DNA of 64,000 nucleotides from an uncultured Acidobacteriota bacterium (GCA_902825875.1 CADECP010000004.1:62001-126000), one strand, 5' to 3'; shown: positions 28,180 to 38,434, numbered from the stretch's first letter. The notes: generated by a model not told the origin, from the letters alone. Made by a program: numbers and translations.

Positions 28180-29502
28180 ATGCGAATAACTTTTTTGTGC
28201 CAATACTTTCCACCAGAGATGGGAGCGCCATCGGCACGCACGTTTGAGCATGCGCGGCGTTGGGCGGAACTTGGACACGAAGTCACGGTTGTCACCGGTT
28301 TTCCGAATCATCCAACCGGAATCATTCGCCCGGAATATCGCGGGCAGTTCGTCAAACGCGAACAAGTGGCGGGAATCAATCTGTTGCGGACGTGGGTTTA
28401 TTGCGCTGCCAACAAAGGCTTCTTTCGCCGCGTGCTGAATTTCTTTTCGTTCTTTTTTTCTTCGCTGATTCTGGGCACGTTGATGACCGGGCGGCCTGAT
28501 GTTGTCATCGGAACTTCGCCTCAGTTTTTTTGCGCGGTCGCGGCTTATTTGCTCAGTCGTGTGAAACGAGTTCCTTTCGTTTTTGAAGTCCGCGACATTT
28601 GGCCACAATCGGCTGTGGAAATGGGCGCGCTGAAAAATCGTTGGCTGATCGCTGCGCTGGAAGCGATTGAAATGCACTTGTATCGCCACGCTGCGCTGAT
28701 AGTTCCGGTCGCCGAATCAACGCGCGAATACTTGCTGGCCAAAGGCATCGCGCCGGAAAAGATCGAAATCATCACCAACGGAATTGATGCCGGTTATCTG
28801 GCTTCGGCAAGTGTCGCTCCCGAAGAAGTGCGGCGGCGGTTCGGGCTTGAAGGCAAGTTTGTAGTTTCGTACATCGGCACGCACGGAATGGCTCACGCGC
28901 TGAACGTCGTGTTGGAAGCGGCGAAACGATTCGATCAAAGCTCTGGCGTACATTTTCTGTTCGTCGGCGAAGGCGCAGAAAAAGAAAACCTGAAGCAATT
29001 GGCCGAGCAATTGTCGTTGACGAACTTGACGTTTTTGAATGAACAGCCGCGCGAACAGTTGCTGGGATTTTATCGAGCCAGCGATGTCAGCCTGGTTCCA
29101 TTGCGGCGACTGGAGATTTTCAGGAAGGTGTTGCCGTCGAAACTTTTTGAATTGATGGGCGTGGGCTGTCCAATTATTTGCAGCGTCGAAGGTGAAGCGG
29201 CTCGGCTGGTCAATACTGCCGAAGCTGGTTTGTGCATCGAACCTGAAAACGCTGACGCTTTGTTTGCCGCGATCAACTGGTTGCGCGCCGAGCCGGAACT
29301 GAGAATGCAGATGAGCGCCAACGGCCAGCAGTTCGTCAAAGCGAATTACCTGCGTTCGGTGCTGGCTGAACGGTATTTGTCGGTGGTCTCACAGGTTGCA
29401 GGTTGCAGGTTGCAGGTTGCAGGCAGCGCCGTGCATTCCGCGACTTGCTTTCAAAACCAATCACCAACCACCAACCACCAACCACCAACCGCCAACCAAT
29501 GA
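28180..29502 (+). CDS. Glycosyltransferase family 4, WcaI/WbuB-like
   Basis: 440 residues. N-terminal signature MRITFLCQYFPPEMGAPSAR with HARRWAELGHEVTVVTGFPN is characteristic of the WbuB/WcaI group, which often transfers N-acetylated aminosugars or fucose early in repeat-unit assembly. The C-terminal domain shows GLEGKFVVSYIGTHGMAHAL, FLFVGEGAEKENLK, VPLRRLEIFRKVLPSKLFEL and GLCIEPENADAL. The last 37 or so residues (from SQVAGCRLQ) are not family sequence: they are encoded by two heptanucleotide repeat tracts that carry the frame to a TGA overlapping the next start (ATGA). Either the true end has been lost or the tail is tolerated. Confidence 0.88.
   Translation: MRITFLCQYFPPEMGAPSARTFEHARRWAELGHEVTVVTGFPNHPTGIIRPEYRGQFVKREQVAGINLLRTWVYCAANKGFFRRVLNFFSFFFSSLILGTLMTGRPDVVIGTSPQFFCAVAAYLLSRVKRVPFVFEVRDIWPQSAVEMGALKNRWLIAALEAIEMHLYRHAALIVPVAESTREYLLAKGIAPEKIEIITNGIDAGYLASASVAPEEVRRRFGLEGKFVVSYIGTHGMAHALNVVLEAAKRFDQSSGVHFLFVGEGAEKENLKQLAEQLSLTNLTFLNEQPREQLLGFYRASDVSLVPLRRLEIFRKVLPSKLFELMGVGCPIICSVEGEAARLVNTAEAGLCIEPENADALFAAINWLRAEPELRMQMSANGQQFVKANYLRSVLAERYLSVVSQVAGCRLQVAGSAVHSATCFQNQSPTTNHQPPTANQ
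29392..29498. repeat. Heptanucleotide tandem repeats (CAGGTTG and CCAACCA) at a gene junction
   Basis: Four exact CAGGTTG units plus a partial one span 29392-29423. About six near-perfect CCAACCA units span 29457-29498 and end directly at the ATG of the next gene. Both tracts are translated as the C-terminus of the upstream glycosyltransferase. Seven is not a multiple of three, so changes in copy number would shift the frame and move its stop codon. A shorter related tract (CCAACCT) ends the GT2 gene near 22186-22212. Confidence 0.9.
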
Positions 29503-31046
29503 GATCATACGTCACACTTTTTTTGCTTTCGTTTGTGGCGGCTTTGGCGCTGACGCCTATTGTTCGCCGCAAAGCCACCGAATGGGGCGCGATTGCCGTG
29601 CCGGATGGAGCCGAAGGTGGGCGGCATATTCACGTGCGGCCAACTCCGCGATTGGGCGGCATTGCGATTTATTTGGCGTTTATGACGACGTTGGCTTGTG
29701 TGCCGTTGATGCCGAATATGGTCGGCGACATTTTCAGGGCGAACTTGCCTCGGTTGTTGATGCTGCTGGCTCCGGCGACGCTGATTTTCCTGTTTGGCAT
29801 TTACGACGATTTCCACAACGTAGGCGCGACAGAAAAAGTGATCGTTCAAACCGTAGCTGCTTCCTTGATCTTTGTCGGCGGCTTTCGGATTGAAAACATC
29901 TCTTCGCCGTTTGGCGGCCATTGGCATTTGCCGTTGTGGTTGAGCTTCGCGCTGACGGCGATTTGGGTGATAGGAATCACAAACGCTTTCAATCTGATTG
30001 ATGGCATTGACGGATTGGCGGCTGGCGCTTCGGTGTTTGCGCTGCTTTCGATTCTGGTGTTTTCGGTGGCTCAAGGAAATCCTGAAATCAGTCAACTGGC
30101 GATTGTCCTGATCGGAGCCGCGCTGGGCTTTCTGCGGTTCAATTTCAATCCGGCGACCATCTTCCTCGGCGATTCCGGCAGTTTGTTTTTGGGGTTTATG
30201 GCTGCGGCTCTCAGCCTGGCAGGTTCGCAAAAGGGGTCAACGATTGTGGCTATCGCCATTCCGCTGGTTTCATTTGGCTTGCCTGTCACCGAAGCCGGGC
30301 TTTCGCTAGCGCGGCGATTTGTCAGCGGGCAATCCTTGCTGGCCGGAGATCGCGGCCACATTCATCACAAATTGTTGCAGCACGGATTGACGCAACGACA
30401 GGCGGTGATTTTACTGTACGCCGTGTGCGGATTGTTTTCGTTGTTTGGGTTGATGCTGATAAATCCACAACGCAGTTTGGCGGCGCTGGTATTTTTTGTG
30501 CTGGGTGTCGGCATTGTGTTTGGTGTGCAGCGACTGCGGTACGCGGAATTCGCCGAACTCGGCAGCCAGATCAAACATGGAGTGACCCAGCGTCGCCGAT
30601 CGCTGGCCATCAACGTTCGCGTACGCCGAGCCAGCGAAGATTTAAGCAAGGTGCAAACTTCATCGCAGCTTTTCGCCGCGCTCGAAACCATGTTGGAAAC
30701 CAACGAATTCGATTCCGCCGTGCTGGAGTTGAGCGTCGCTGAATTTTCAATCGGCAAAGGCAGCGCCAGTCATACGATTTGGAGTTGGAAACGCGAAAAC
30801 GATCAAGCGGATGAAGAACTGTCTGAAGAACTTTTTTTTGCCGATCAAACCACCGCTCGATGGATGCTTAGCCTGCCATTGACCGACGAAACAGGCACCG
30901 GAATTGGGCAGATGACGTTTCACCGGAAACTGACAGCCAACGCTTTGACGATTGATTTGAAACACCTGTGCGGAGATTTTCAGCGCGAACTGAGCGCGGC
31001 GCTCTTACGAGTTGCCAGCGAACAGTTCAAACTTGCAGCGGGATAA
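29499..31046 (+). CDS. Polyprenyl-phosphate glycosyl-1-phosphate transferase, WecA/TagO/MraY family, with C-terminal extension
   Basis: I chose ATG 29499 ([12 protein letters not shown]) because upstream in-frame codons are repeat tract. It is a multispanning protein with the family motifs [12 protein letters not shown], the Mg-binding [38 protein letters not shown] and [19 protein letters not shown] (the cytoplasmic loop of WecA-type enzymes). It should start the polymer by loading HexNAc-1-phosphate on undecaprenyl phosphate. At 515 residues it is longer than the typical 330-380: after the last helix there is a soluble extension of about 150 residues (from [12 protein letters not shown]) with no recognised motif. 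It is last in the cluster, and its end overlaps the convergent YkgJ-type gene by 20 bases. Confidence 0.9.
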   Translation: MRSYVTLFLLSFVAALALTPIVRRKATEWGAIAVPDGAEGGRHIHVRPTPRLGGIAIYLAFMTTLACVPLMPNMVGDIFRANLPRLLMLLAPATLIFLFGIYDDFHNVGATEKVIVQTVAASLIFVGGFRIENISSPFGGHWHLPLWLSFALTAIWVIGITNAFNLIDGIDGLAAGASVFALLSILVFSVAQGNPEISQLAIVLIGAALGFLRFNFNPATIFLGDSGSLFLGFMAAALSLAGSQKGSTIVAIAIPLVSFGLPVTEAGLSLARRFVSGQSLLAGDRGHIHHKLLQHGLTQRQAVILLYAVCGLFSLFGLMLINPQRSLAALVFFVLGVGIVFGVQRLRYAEFAELGSQIKHGVTQRRRSLAINVRVRRASEDLSKVQTSSQLFAALETMLETNEFDSAVLELSVAEFSIGKGSASHTIWSWKRENDQADEELSEELFFADQTTARWMLSLPLTDETGTGIGQMTFHRKLTANALTIDLKHLCGDFQRELSAALLRVASEQFKLAAG

Positions 31047-31446
31047 ATTCCGGATCGTCCTGATGCTCACGCTCCCACGTCAAAAAATTGTAGTACCCGC
31101 AACTCGTTTCTTCGGGAAATTCGCGGCACGTCGTCGGACGATGTTCGTACACTGTGCAGTTCCGGTTTTCCTGATCGAAGAACATGCACATGCTTTTGAA
31201 GATGTGATCTTTGCGATGTCGCAGCACGCGCGCTTTGTACTCTTTTTCGTACTTGGTGAATTTCTTTTCGGCTTGTTCAAATGTCAGGCTGAACCGTTTG
31301 GCCAACCGGGCGATGTCGCGTTTGTTGATACGTATCCAGTCGTACGAACAACAATAACCAGGACATTTTGAGCAATCGTATTTCAGCTTCGGCTTTTTCG
31401 TCGCTGTGGTCCCGTTTTGCAACACGGGCAGTTCTTTTTTTGCCAT
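31027..31446 (-). CDS. YkgJ-type cysteine-cluster protein
   Basis: 139 residues with the metal-chelating cluster pattern CSKCPGYCC, then [32 protein letters not shown], as in the YkgJ (CxxCxxxCC) family. These proteins are predicted to bind zinc or an Fe-S cluster, and their function is not established. The N-terminus is Lys-rich and there is no signal peptide. Its 3' end overlaps the convergent WecA-type gene. Nothing about its neighbours fixes a role. Confidence 0.85.
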   Translation of the reverse strand: MAKKELPVLQNGTTATKKPKLKYDCSKCPGYCCSYDWIRINKRDIARLAKRFSLTFEQAEKKFTKYEKEYKARVLRHRKDHIFKSMCMFFDQENRNCTVYEHRPTTCREFPEETSCGYYNFLTWEREHQDDPEFIPLQV

Positions 31447-31570
31447 AGAAGATTGAATTGAATTTGAATGGAGTCGCGGCCAGAGTTTTTATGACCGCGA
31501 TACATACTTACCATCATCATCCAACAGCGGCAACCTTTTAATCGCTGACAACGCATGAATTTTTAGCTTT

Positions 31571-33808
31571 ATGAGCATAGTCCGATGGAACAGATCAAAT
31601 TGGGTCAGCTTGATGCCGAATGGCATTGGCCAAGTCAAACCGAATCATTATTTGGACATGGCCAAAATCGTCTGGCGCAACCGCGACCAGTTGCCATTTG
31701 CCTGGCGCATTCTGACCAAAGGCGTTTGCGATGGATGCGCGCTGGGCACGGCTGGCATTCACGATTTCACGATGGACGGCGTGCATTTGTGCATGGTTCG
31801 GTTGGAGTTAATGCGATTGAACACTGCACCCGCGCTGGACGTGAAGCTGCTGGAAAACGCCGAACAGCTTTCCAAAATGTCAGCAACTGAATTGCGCGAA
31901 CTTGGCCGATTGCCTTATCCGATGTTGCGCCGAAAAGGCGAACGCGGCTTTCGGCGAATCAGTTGGGACAAAGCTTTATCGCTGGCGGCTGAACGGCTGG
32001 CGGGAGTTGATCCACAGCGAATTGCTTTTTATCTGACTTCGCGTGGATTGACGAACGAGTCTTATTACGTAGCCCAAAAAGTCGCGCGCTTCCTGGGCAC
32101 GAACAACGTGGACAACTCCGCGCGGATTTGCCATGCGCCTTCGACCGTGGCGATGAAACAGAGCATCGGCGTTTCGGCTTCGACCGTGTCGTACAAAGAC
32201 TGGCTGGGAACTGACCTGCTGGTCTTTTTCGGCAGCAACACTCCGAACAATCAGCCAGTGACAACCAAATACATTTACTACGCCAAACAACAGGGAACTC
32301 GCGTTGTCATCATCAACCCTTACCGCGAACCCGGCATGGAGCGTTACTGGATTCCTTCGGTGACGGAAAGCGCGCTGTTCGGTACTAAACTGGCCGATGA
32401 TTTTTTCCAGGTTCACACCGGCGGCGACAAAGCCTTCATCGCCGGAGTTTTGAAACACCTGATCGAAAACAACTGGACGGACGAAGCTTTTATCCGCCAG
32501 CACACGACGGGTTTTGACGAATTGAAAGCCTCGCTTGCCAGACAGTCGTGGGAGTTGATCGAAGCTGCCGCAGGCGCAAACCGCGAAGAAATGCTGCGCT
32601 TCGCGCGATTGCTGGCCACGGCGAAGACTGCGATTTTCGTCTGGTCAATGGGCATCACCCAGCATCACGACGGAGTTTCAAACGTCAGAGCAATTGTTGA
32701 TCTGGCGCTCAGCCGAGGCTTTGTCGGCAAGCCGAAATCCGGCCTGGTTCCGATTCGCGGTCATTCCGGCGTGCAAGGCGGAGCCGAAGTCGGATGCGTT
32801 CCGAATCAATTTCCCGGTGGAGTCGCGGTTGATGAAGCCGGAGCTTCCCGAATGAAACAGCTCTGGGATTTTGAAGTTCCAACGGCGCGCGGGTTAAACG
32901 CCGTGCAAATGATCGAAGCCGCGCACGAAGGTTTGCTTGATTGGTTTTACGTCAGCGGCGGGAACTTTTTGGAGACCTTGCCGGAACCTGATTTTGTCCG
33001 TGCGGCGATTGAACGAATTCCGTTCCGCGTTCATCAGGACATAGTTTTAAGCCCGCAAATGTTTGTTGAACCAGCAGATACGGTTTTGCTGCTGCCCGCC
33101 GCAACTCGTTACGAACAGCGCGGCGGAGGAACTGAAACTTCAACCGAGCGACGAATACTGTTCAGCCCTGAAATTCCAGGCCGCCGCATCGGCGAAGCCA
33201 AAGCCGAATGGGAAATCCCCATGCTGATTGCCGAACGCGCCAAACCGGAGACGGCCAGACTGATTCACTTTGAAGACGCCCAAGCGATTCGCAACGAAAT
33301 CTCCCGCGCCGTGCCGAGCTACGAAGGTATTCAACACCTGCGAAAAACCGGCGACCAAGTTCAGTGGGGAGGCGAACGACTGTGCGAAACCAGCGACGCC
33401 AGCGGAAAGATCACGCCGAAGTTCGCCACATCCGATAGCCGAGCGAAGTTTTCAATTCTGGAAGTTCAGCCAGAAGCGAGCAACGGCAAGCTGCGGCTTT
33501 CGACTCGGCGAGGCAAACAGTTCAACAGCATGATTCAAAACCAACGCGACCCTCTGAACGGCGCTCAGCGCGAAGACGTGTTGATGAACGAAGCCGACGC
33601 TCAAAGGCTGGGCTTGGCCGACGGCGACGCGATCAAGCTTCGCAGCGAAGTCGGTGAAATGAATGGCCGCTGCCGCTTGTCTCCCATCGCTCCCGGCAAC
33701 GTCCAGGTTCACTGGCCCGAAGGAAACGTGCTGCTCCGGCGTGGATTGTGCGACCCCGAATGCGGCATCCCTGATTACAACTCGCTGGTGGAAATCGAAC
33801 GGATTTGA
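31571..33808 (+). CDS. Molybdopterin oxidoreductase, YdeP-type (FdhF-like alpha subunit)
   Basis: 745 residues. The N-terminus ([18 protein letters not shown], then [19 protein letters not shown]) is typical of the YdeP/FdhF-like oxidoreductases, which resemble formate dehydrogenase alpha subunits but have fewer Cys in the Fe-S region. Molybdopterin-binding stretches follow ([69 protein letters not shown]), ending in a Moldco-binding C-terminal domain with [17 protein letters not shown]. In E. coli ydeP is linked to acid resistance; the physiological substrate of the family is not established. No electron-transfer partner is adjacent, and it stands alone just before the AT-rich island. Confidence 0.88.
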   Translation: MSIVRWNRSNWVSLMPNGIGQVKPNHYLDMAKIVWRNRDQLPFAWRILTKGVCDGCALGTAGIHDFTMDGVHLCMVRLELMRLNTAPALDVKLLENAEQLSKMSATELRELGRLPYPMLRRKGERGFRRISWDKALSLAAERLAGVDPQRIAFYLTSRGLTNESYYVAQKVARFLGTNNVDNSARICHAPSTVAMKQSIGVSASTVSYKDWLGTDLLVFFGSNTPNNQPVTTKYIYYAKQQGTRVVIINPYREPGMERYWIPSVTESALFGTKLADDFFQVHTGGDKAFIAGVLKHLIENNWTDEAFIRQHTTGFDELKASLARQSWELIEAAAGANREEMLRFARLLATAKTAIFVWSMGITQHHDGVSNVRAIVDLALSRGFVGKPKSGLVPIRGHSGVQGGAEVGCVPNQFPGGVAVDEAGASRMKQLWDFEVPTARGLNAVQMIEAAHEGLLDWFYVSGGNFLETLPEPDFVRAAIERIPFRVHQDIVLSPQMFVEPADTVLLLPAATRYEQRGGGTETSTERRILFSPEIPGRRIGEAKAEWEIPMLIAERAKPETARLIHFEDAQAIRNEISRAVPSYEGIQHLRKTGDQVQWGGERLCETSDASGKITPKFATSDSRAKFSILEVQPEASNGKLRLSTRRGKQFNSMIQNQRDPLNGAQREDVLMNEADAQRLGLADGDAIKLRSEVGEMNGRCRLSPIAPGNVQVHWPEGNVLLRRGLCDPECGIPDYNSLVEIERI

Positions 33809-33937
33809 CGAAGCAGCTTTTCAGCATCGAAGTGGGCATTTTGTAAAATTTGTTGTCCCACCGAGAACGACTTAGAATGCCGCAGGTCGCAACACCAACT
33901 TTATTTTGTAATGATTTACGAGCAAGGAGACGATTGA

Positions 33938-34906
33938 TTGAACAAAATATCTATGAAACCACGGGTAATTCGTGCGATTGATCTTTTCTGTGGCGCGGGC
34001 GGAAGCAGTTGGGGAGCGCAAAAAGCTGGCGTTGAAATTGTCGCTGCCTTTGATTTGTGGGAATTGGCAGGCAAAAACCATCACACAAACTTTCCGAATA
34101 CGAGGTTTTACCCGACACGCCTTGAAGATGTGAATATAAGCGAGATGAAGAAAGACCTTGGGCAAATTGATTTGATATTGGCCTCACCCGAATGCACAAA
34201 TCACAGTCCGGCCAAGGGAAACAAGATTCGTTGTGAAGAAAGCAAGAACACTGCATTTCAAGTCACGCGGTTTGCCCGTGAGCTTAAACCTCGATGGATC
34301 GTGATTGAGAACGTAGTAAGCATGCGCCGCTGGTCACGGTATCAGGAGTTCAAGAAAGAGTTGGAAGCTGATTACCACGTTCGTGAAGAGGTTCTGGATT
34401 CATCGGACTTCGGGGTGCCTCAGAGCCGCCGCCGTCTCTTTTTACTCTGTGATCGCCAACGCCTGCCTGACCCAACCCCGACAATAAGTGGACGCAAAAA
34501 GACGATCCAGCCGATCATCAATCTAAATGGAGCTTACCGTTGGTCTCCGTTGAGAACAGAGCGTCGGGCTGCGGCCACGCTGGAACGTGCTGAACGTGGA
34601 ATCAATGAGGTGGGACCTGGAAAGCCCTTCTTGTTGGTTTATTACGGCTCTGACCATGCTGGCGGCTGGCAAAAATTAACCAGGCCACTAAGGACTATCA
34701 CAACCCTTGACCGCTTTGCTGTAGTGAAGCCATCGCCGGAAGGTCACTTGATGCGTATGCTTCAAGTGCCAGAACTTCAATTGGCCATGGGAATGGGTGG
34801 TATGCAGTTTGAGCATGGCACGCGACGCGAGCAAATCAAGATGATTGGGAATGCTGTTTGCCCTCCTGTAATGCAATCAGTGATTCAGCACCTTACGAGA
34901 GCATAA
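33938..34906 (+). CDS. C5-cytosine DNA methyltransferase of the island
   Basis: About 322 residues. AAGGAG at 33924-33929 is eight bases before TTG 33938, which I take as start; ATG 33953 is the alternative. Motif I is IDLFCGAGGSSWG. Motif IV is SPECTNHS, with the catalytic Cys in PEC, a variant of the usual PPC seen in one branch of C5 methyltransferases. Motif VI is the ENV in WIVIENVVSM, motif VIII is in FGVPQSRRRLFLL, and motif X is IGNAVCPPV. The target recognition region is short. It should methylate cytosine C5 in a specific site, marking self DNA for the nuclease genes downstream. The next gene begins two bases after its TAA. Confidence 0.92.
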   Translation: MNKISMKPRVIRAIDLFCGAGGSSWGAQKAGVEIVAAFDLWELAGKNHHTNFPNTRFYPTRLEDVNISEMKKDLGQIDLILASPECTNHSPAKGNKIRCEESKNTAFQVTRFARELKPRWIVIENVVSMRRWSRYQEFKKELEADYHVREEVLDSSDFGVPQSRRRLFLLCDRQRLPDPTPTISGRKKTIQPIINLNGAYRWSPLRTERRAAATLERAERGINEVGPGKPFLLVYYGSDHAGGWQKLTRPLRTITTLDRFAVVKPSPEGHLMRMLQVPELQLAMGMGGMQFEHGTRREQIKMIGNAVCPPVMQSVIQHLTRA

Positions 34907-34908
34907 TT

Positions 34909-37011
34909 ATGTCCCAGCCTACGAATAAAAATCTGTCGGCAAATAGGTTGAATTTTCAAGTGAAGCCTCGTCTTTTGGCCGTACTTGGCGAGCAGCTAAT
35001 CAGGGACGCCAGCTTGGCCGTATTTGAACTTGTAAAAAACGCTTACGATGCCGACGCAACAAGCTGCCAAGTGCTACTCGAACACATTGAGAGCAAGGAA
35101 AGCGGACGAATTACGGTTGAAGATGATGGATGTGGTATGGACGAAAATGTGTTACGCAATGCCTGGATGACTATTGCAACAGATTTCCGTGCTGAACAGA
35201 GAGTGCAGAAGAAACGAACTCCAATTTTCAATCGCTTCCCGCTCGGAGAAAAAGGGCTAGGCCGATTATCTATCCATAAACTTGGGCGGTTCATTCGATT
35301 GATAACTCGAATACAGGGCGGAAAAGAGCTTGTGGCAGAATTTGATTGGGATATTCTCGAAAACTCTGACGACTTGAATGCCGATGATGCTGCGGTAATT
35401 TTGAATGAACGTGAGCCTGAAACTTTTAAGGGAAAGAGACATGGCACGAGGTTGGAAGTTCGCCGCCTTCGAGATACCTGGACGCGAGGCGATTTGCGTC
35501 GCTTGCACAGAGGGGTAAGCAGCTTATGTTCGCCATTCAAAGGCCCAACAGACTTCAATGTCACACTATCTGCTGCAAACAACGAAGATTGGTTGGAAGG
35601 CTTGCTCACAGCGGATGATGTTTATAGATGCGCGCTGTATCACGTAACAGGTTACTTTGAATCTGAAACAGGGCACTTTGACTACAGATTTATTCCTCCG
35701 GTCGGTACAGAAAAACAGCTAACGAGCCGAAACGAAAAAGTCATAAGTTTTAAGCTGGAGCGTAAAGAAGGGCGAAGAAGCCATTCGCTTGATTTATCTG
35801 AGCATAAAATTGGCAAGGTTGAATTTGAGTTTTGGTTATTCGACAGAGATTCATCAGTACTTAAAGCTGTATCAGACGATGTTAAAGGCCTCAAGGACTA
35901 TCTTGATGAAAATGGAGGGATTCGTATCTATCGTGATGGAATTCGAGTTTATGATTTTGGCGAACCTGGGAATGATTGGCTGAATTTGGATCAACGCCGC
36001 TTTCTAAAACCCGTAGCTCGAACCAGTAATAATCAGATTTTAGGAATACTTCGATTGGATGCGATTTCAAGCGGTGCGCTGCTAGAAAAGTCGAATCGAG
36101 AAGGATTTATTGAAAATAAAGCATTTGAAAATTTCCGTGATGCAGTGGTCAGTGTACTAACACAGGTTGAAGCAGAAAAAATAAAAGATCAAAAGCGTGT
36201 TAGGGAAGTATTTGGAAAAGGCACCGGCCAAAAAGTATTTTCAAAACTGTCTGAACTGAGGGACACTTTGGCATCCAAAGGGATACTGGCAGAAGTTGAA
36301 CCAAGACTGAAAGAAGTGGAAAAGGAGTTGGAGATTTACCGAGACCAACTTTTGCACGCCGCAGTTCCTGGCTTGAATCTTGGTACCATGTTGCATGGCG
36401 CTGAAAAAGTACTAGAGGAATTGCGTCAAGCCGTAAAGAAAGACCCAGACATATCGAGAATAAGAGAACTTGTAGACCGTCTCTATCGTGCAATGCGCCC
36501 TGTAACCAATCTTCTCAAAAATCCAGGGGTTCAAAAAACTTCTGCAAGTGTTTTAGTAAAAGAAGCCATCTTTTCCACAGAATTACGTCTAAAACGACAC
36601 GGCATAAGACTGGTCAATGGAATGGAATTGGGTTGTCCCGATTTTAAGGCGGAAGGTTCAAAGCAGATGCTTATTGCCTCAATTGTGAACTTGATAGATA
36701 ACTCCATCCATTGGCTGGAGATAAAAAATCCAACACAAAAGCTCATTTACCTAGCAACCACGAACGATCTTGAAGGCGGACCAGCCATAGTTGTAGCGGA
36801 CAATGGTCCGGGATTTGGGAATGACGATCCCGAAGATTTGATTACCCCATTCTTTTCCCGCCGAAATGGTGGAATGGGGTTAGGGTTGTATATCGTTAAT
36901 GAGGTCATGCGTGTTAATCATGGCCGTCTGGTTTTTCCGAGTCCTGGCGATGTTGATTTGCCGCCTGAATTTAGTGGCGCAGTCGTCGCACTTCAATTTT
37001 CGGAGGTTTAA
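34909..37011 (+). CDS. Double-GHKL ATPase protein: MutL/MORC/Hsp90-like N-terminal module plus histidine-kinase-like C-terminal module
   Basis: 700 residues from ATG 34909. The N-terminal GHKL module has Glu40, Asn44 and Asp47 in FELVKNAYDADA, G1 box EDDGCGM (Asp73) and lid motif GEKGLGRLSIHKLG (113-126). A beta-rich middle section follows, then a coiled-coil stretch (about 420-490) and a possible dimerisation helix with His496 in TMLHGAEKVLEELR. The C-terminal module is histidine-kinase-like: N-box NLIDNSIHWLE (about 593), G1 VADNGPGFG (about 630), F-box ITPFFSRR and G2 GGMGLGLYIV (about 654). No membrane helix is present, so it is cytosolic. Its stop overlaps the next start (TAATG) with GGAGG in front, so the receiver-like partner is translationally coupled. 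MutL/MORC-type ATPases are known in restriction-modification operons. Two GHKL modules plus a kinase plan suggest DNA or damage sensing coupled to phosphotransfer (inference). Confidence 0.85.
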   Translation: MSQPTNKNLSANRLNFQVKPRLLAVLGEQLIRDASLAVFELVKNAYDADATSCQVLLEHIESKESGRITVEDDGCGMDENVLRNAWMTIATDFRAEQRVQKKRTPIFNRFPLGEKGLGRLSIHKLGRFIRLITRIQGGKELVAEFDWDILENSDDLNADDAAVILNEREPETFKGKRHGTRLEVRRLRDTWTRGDLRRLHRGVSSLCSPFKGPTDFNVTLSAANNEDWLEGLLTADDVYRCALYHVTGYFESETGHFDYRFIPPVGTEKQLTSRNEKVISFKLERKEGRRSHSLDLSEHKIGKVEFEFWLFDRDSSVLKAVSDDVKGLKDYLDENGGIRIYRDGIRVYDFGEPGNDWLNLDQRRFLKPVARTSNNQILGILRLDAISSGALLEKSNREGFIENKAFENFRDAVVSVLTQVEAEKIKDQKRVREVFGKGTGQKVFSKLSELRDTLASKGILAEVEPRLKEVEKELEIYRDQLLHAAVPGLNLGTMLHGAEKVLEELRQAVKKDPDISRIRELVDRLYRAMRPVTNLLKNPGVQKTSASVLVKEAIFSTELRLKRHGIRLVNGMELGCPDFKAEGSKQMLIASIVNLIDNSIHWLEIKNPTQKLIYLATTNDLEGGPAIVVADNGPGFGNDDPEDLITPFFSRRNGGMGLGLYIVNEVMRVNHGRLVFPSPGDVDLPPEFSGAVVALQFSEV

Positions 37012-38399
37012 TGTTTCCTCAGCTTGCTTCTCCCTCAGTTTGCGTTATTGATGATGAAGAACCTGACTATCGTCCTATTCTGAATGCTCTATTACGTTCG
37101 GGAATTGGTTGCGTGCATGTGAAAGGTGATATTGAAAATCTTCCTCCCCAGCCATTTAAGGGGCTTCGAGTTGTTTTTACAGACCTGCATCTCAGCACCT
37201 TTGTTGGAAAAGATGCTGCTTCACACACTGCCAATGTCTTCAAAAGAGTGGTTTCGTCAGAAACCTCTCCCGTAGTGGTTGTGATCTGGAGCAAATATGC
37301 AGGTGATGTTCCCGAAAATGCCGAAGACCTTCTGCCTGATGACCAACTGACAGAAGCAGACCTATTCAAGCAAACACTTTTGACAGAAGTACCACAATTC
37401 CAAGATCGTTTGGTTTTCCTCCCAATGCCCAAGCCGAAATTTACGGAGAGGCTTGATGACGAAGAGTGGAAGAATAGCTGGATAACCAATCTCCAAATTG
37501 AAATCGAGAACTTGCTAAAGGGATCGGATGCCTTCAACGCGCTCTGGTGTTGGGAAACTTTGGTGCGTGACATCGGCCTGGAGGTAAGCCGCAACCTCAC
37601 AGACCTAGCACTTTCGATAACCAACCAACCAACTCCACTGTCTCTGAATGAAAGATTGAAGTTATTGCTGAAGCTTTTGGCGCAACAGCAAGGCGGGCCA
37701 GATTGCTCAGAATCTACATCACCTCGCCATCTTTTAACGGTTTTGTCTCAAATCGGTCAGGAAAAACTGGAAGTAGTTGCTTCTAAAAGCCAGTTGGGAC
37801 AGCACGGCAATTGGCTGGCTAAAACACTAGATAAAGAAACTAGAAAGAATTTTCGTTTACCGCAACTCAACGCCACGATCCTGACCACTCCAGTGGAATC
37901 CTCTTTCGCCCCATTTCTACCAGGAACTGTTTATGAAATTACCGACAATGCGCGCTTTGCTGAGATATCAGGCTACTCTGTTGAAAGCCTGCAACAAGAT
38001 TGCTTTACTGAAAGTGATCTGAGCAAAAAGGTTGAAGTACGTAAAGATTTTCAACGACAGACAAGGCCAGTGTTGCTCGAAATCAGCCCTCAATGCGATT
38101 TTCATCAAGGTAATCGCCGCTCCGCTATTCTGTTGGCAGGGATTATTTGCCCGAAAGAATTAATGAAGAGTGCTCAATCAAAGGATGCTTGCAAAGCCAC
38201 TCCTGTTTTTGAAGATAAATCCTCTTCACCTGCAGTTGAAATTGGTCTTGTATTTTGTAGCCGTTATCGCCTGACAATAAACCACGTCAATCATCCTGAT
38301 TGGCTGCATCCCTGGATTCGTTTAAAGGATAACCTGACTACCGACATTCGGAATTGGCATTCCAGCCAAGCGGCACGGGTCGGTTATCTTTCTTTTTGA
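37011..38399 (+). CDS. Receiver-like protein with large unrecognised C-terminal region
   Basis: 462 residues. The N-terminus fits a response-regulator receiver: acidic pocket Asp14-Asp15 (CVIDDEE), phospho-acceptor candidate Asp58 (VVFTDLHL), a Ser94 at the switch position (VVVVIWSK) and a Lys-containing loop (FLPMPKPKF). These positions are close to CheY Asp12, Asp13, Asp57 and Thr87. The domain is expanded by insertions, and from about residue 170 onward I recognise nothing: no helix-turn-helix, no nuclease motif, no ATPase. A Cys/His pair in ISPQCDFHQGNRR and another Cys in GIICPKE are visible. It starts one base inside the stop of the kinase-like gene with GGAGG four bases before, so the two are almost certainly a pair. 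It may be the switch that controls the nucleases. Confidence 0.75.
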   Translation: MFPQLASPSVCVIDDEEPDYRPILNALLRSGIGCVHVKGDIENLPPQPFKGLRVVFTDLHLSTFVGKDAASHTANVFKRVVSSETSPVVVVIWSKYAGDVPENAEDLLPDDQLTEADLFKQTLLTEVPQFQDRLVFLPMPKPKFTERLDDEEWKNSWITNLQIEIENLLKGSDAFNALWCWETLVRDIGLEVSRNLTDLALSITNQPTPLSLNERLKLLLKLLAQQQGGPDCSESTSPRHLLTVLSQIGQEKLEVVASKSQLGQHGNWLAKTLDKETRKNFRLPQLNATILTTPVESSFAPFLPGTVYEITDNARFAEISGYSVESLQQDCFTESDLSKKVEVRKDFQRQTRPVLLEISPQCDFHQGNRRSAILLAGIICPKELMKSAQSKDACKATPVFEDKSSSPAVEIGLVFCSRYRLTINHVNHPDWLHPWIRLKDNLTTDIRNWHSSQAARVGYLSF

Positions 38400-38434
38400 A
38401 AGACAAAACATTTATCTGACCAGGAGTTCGACGT

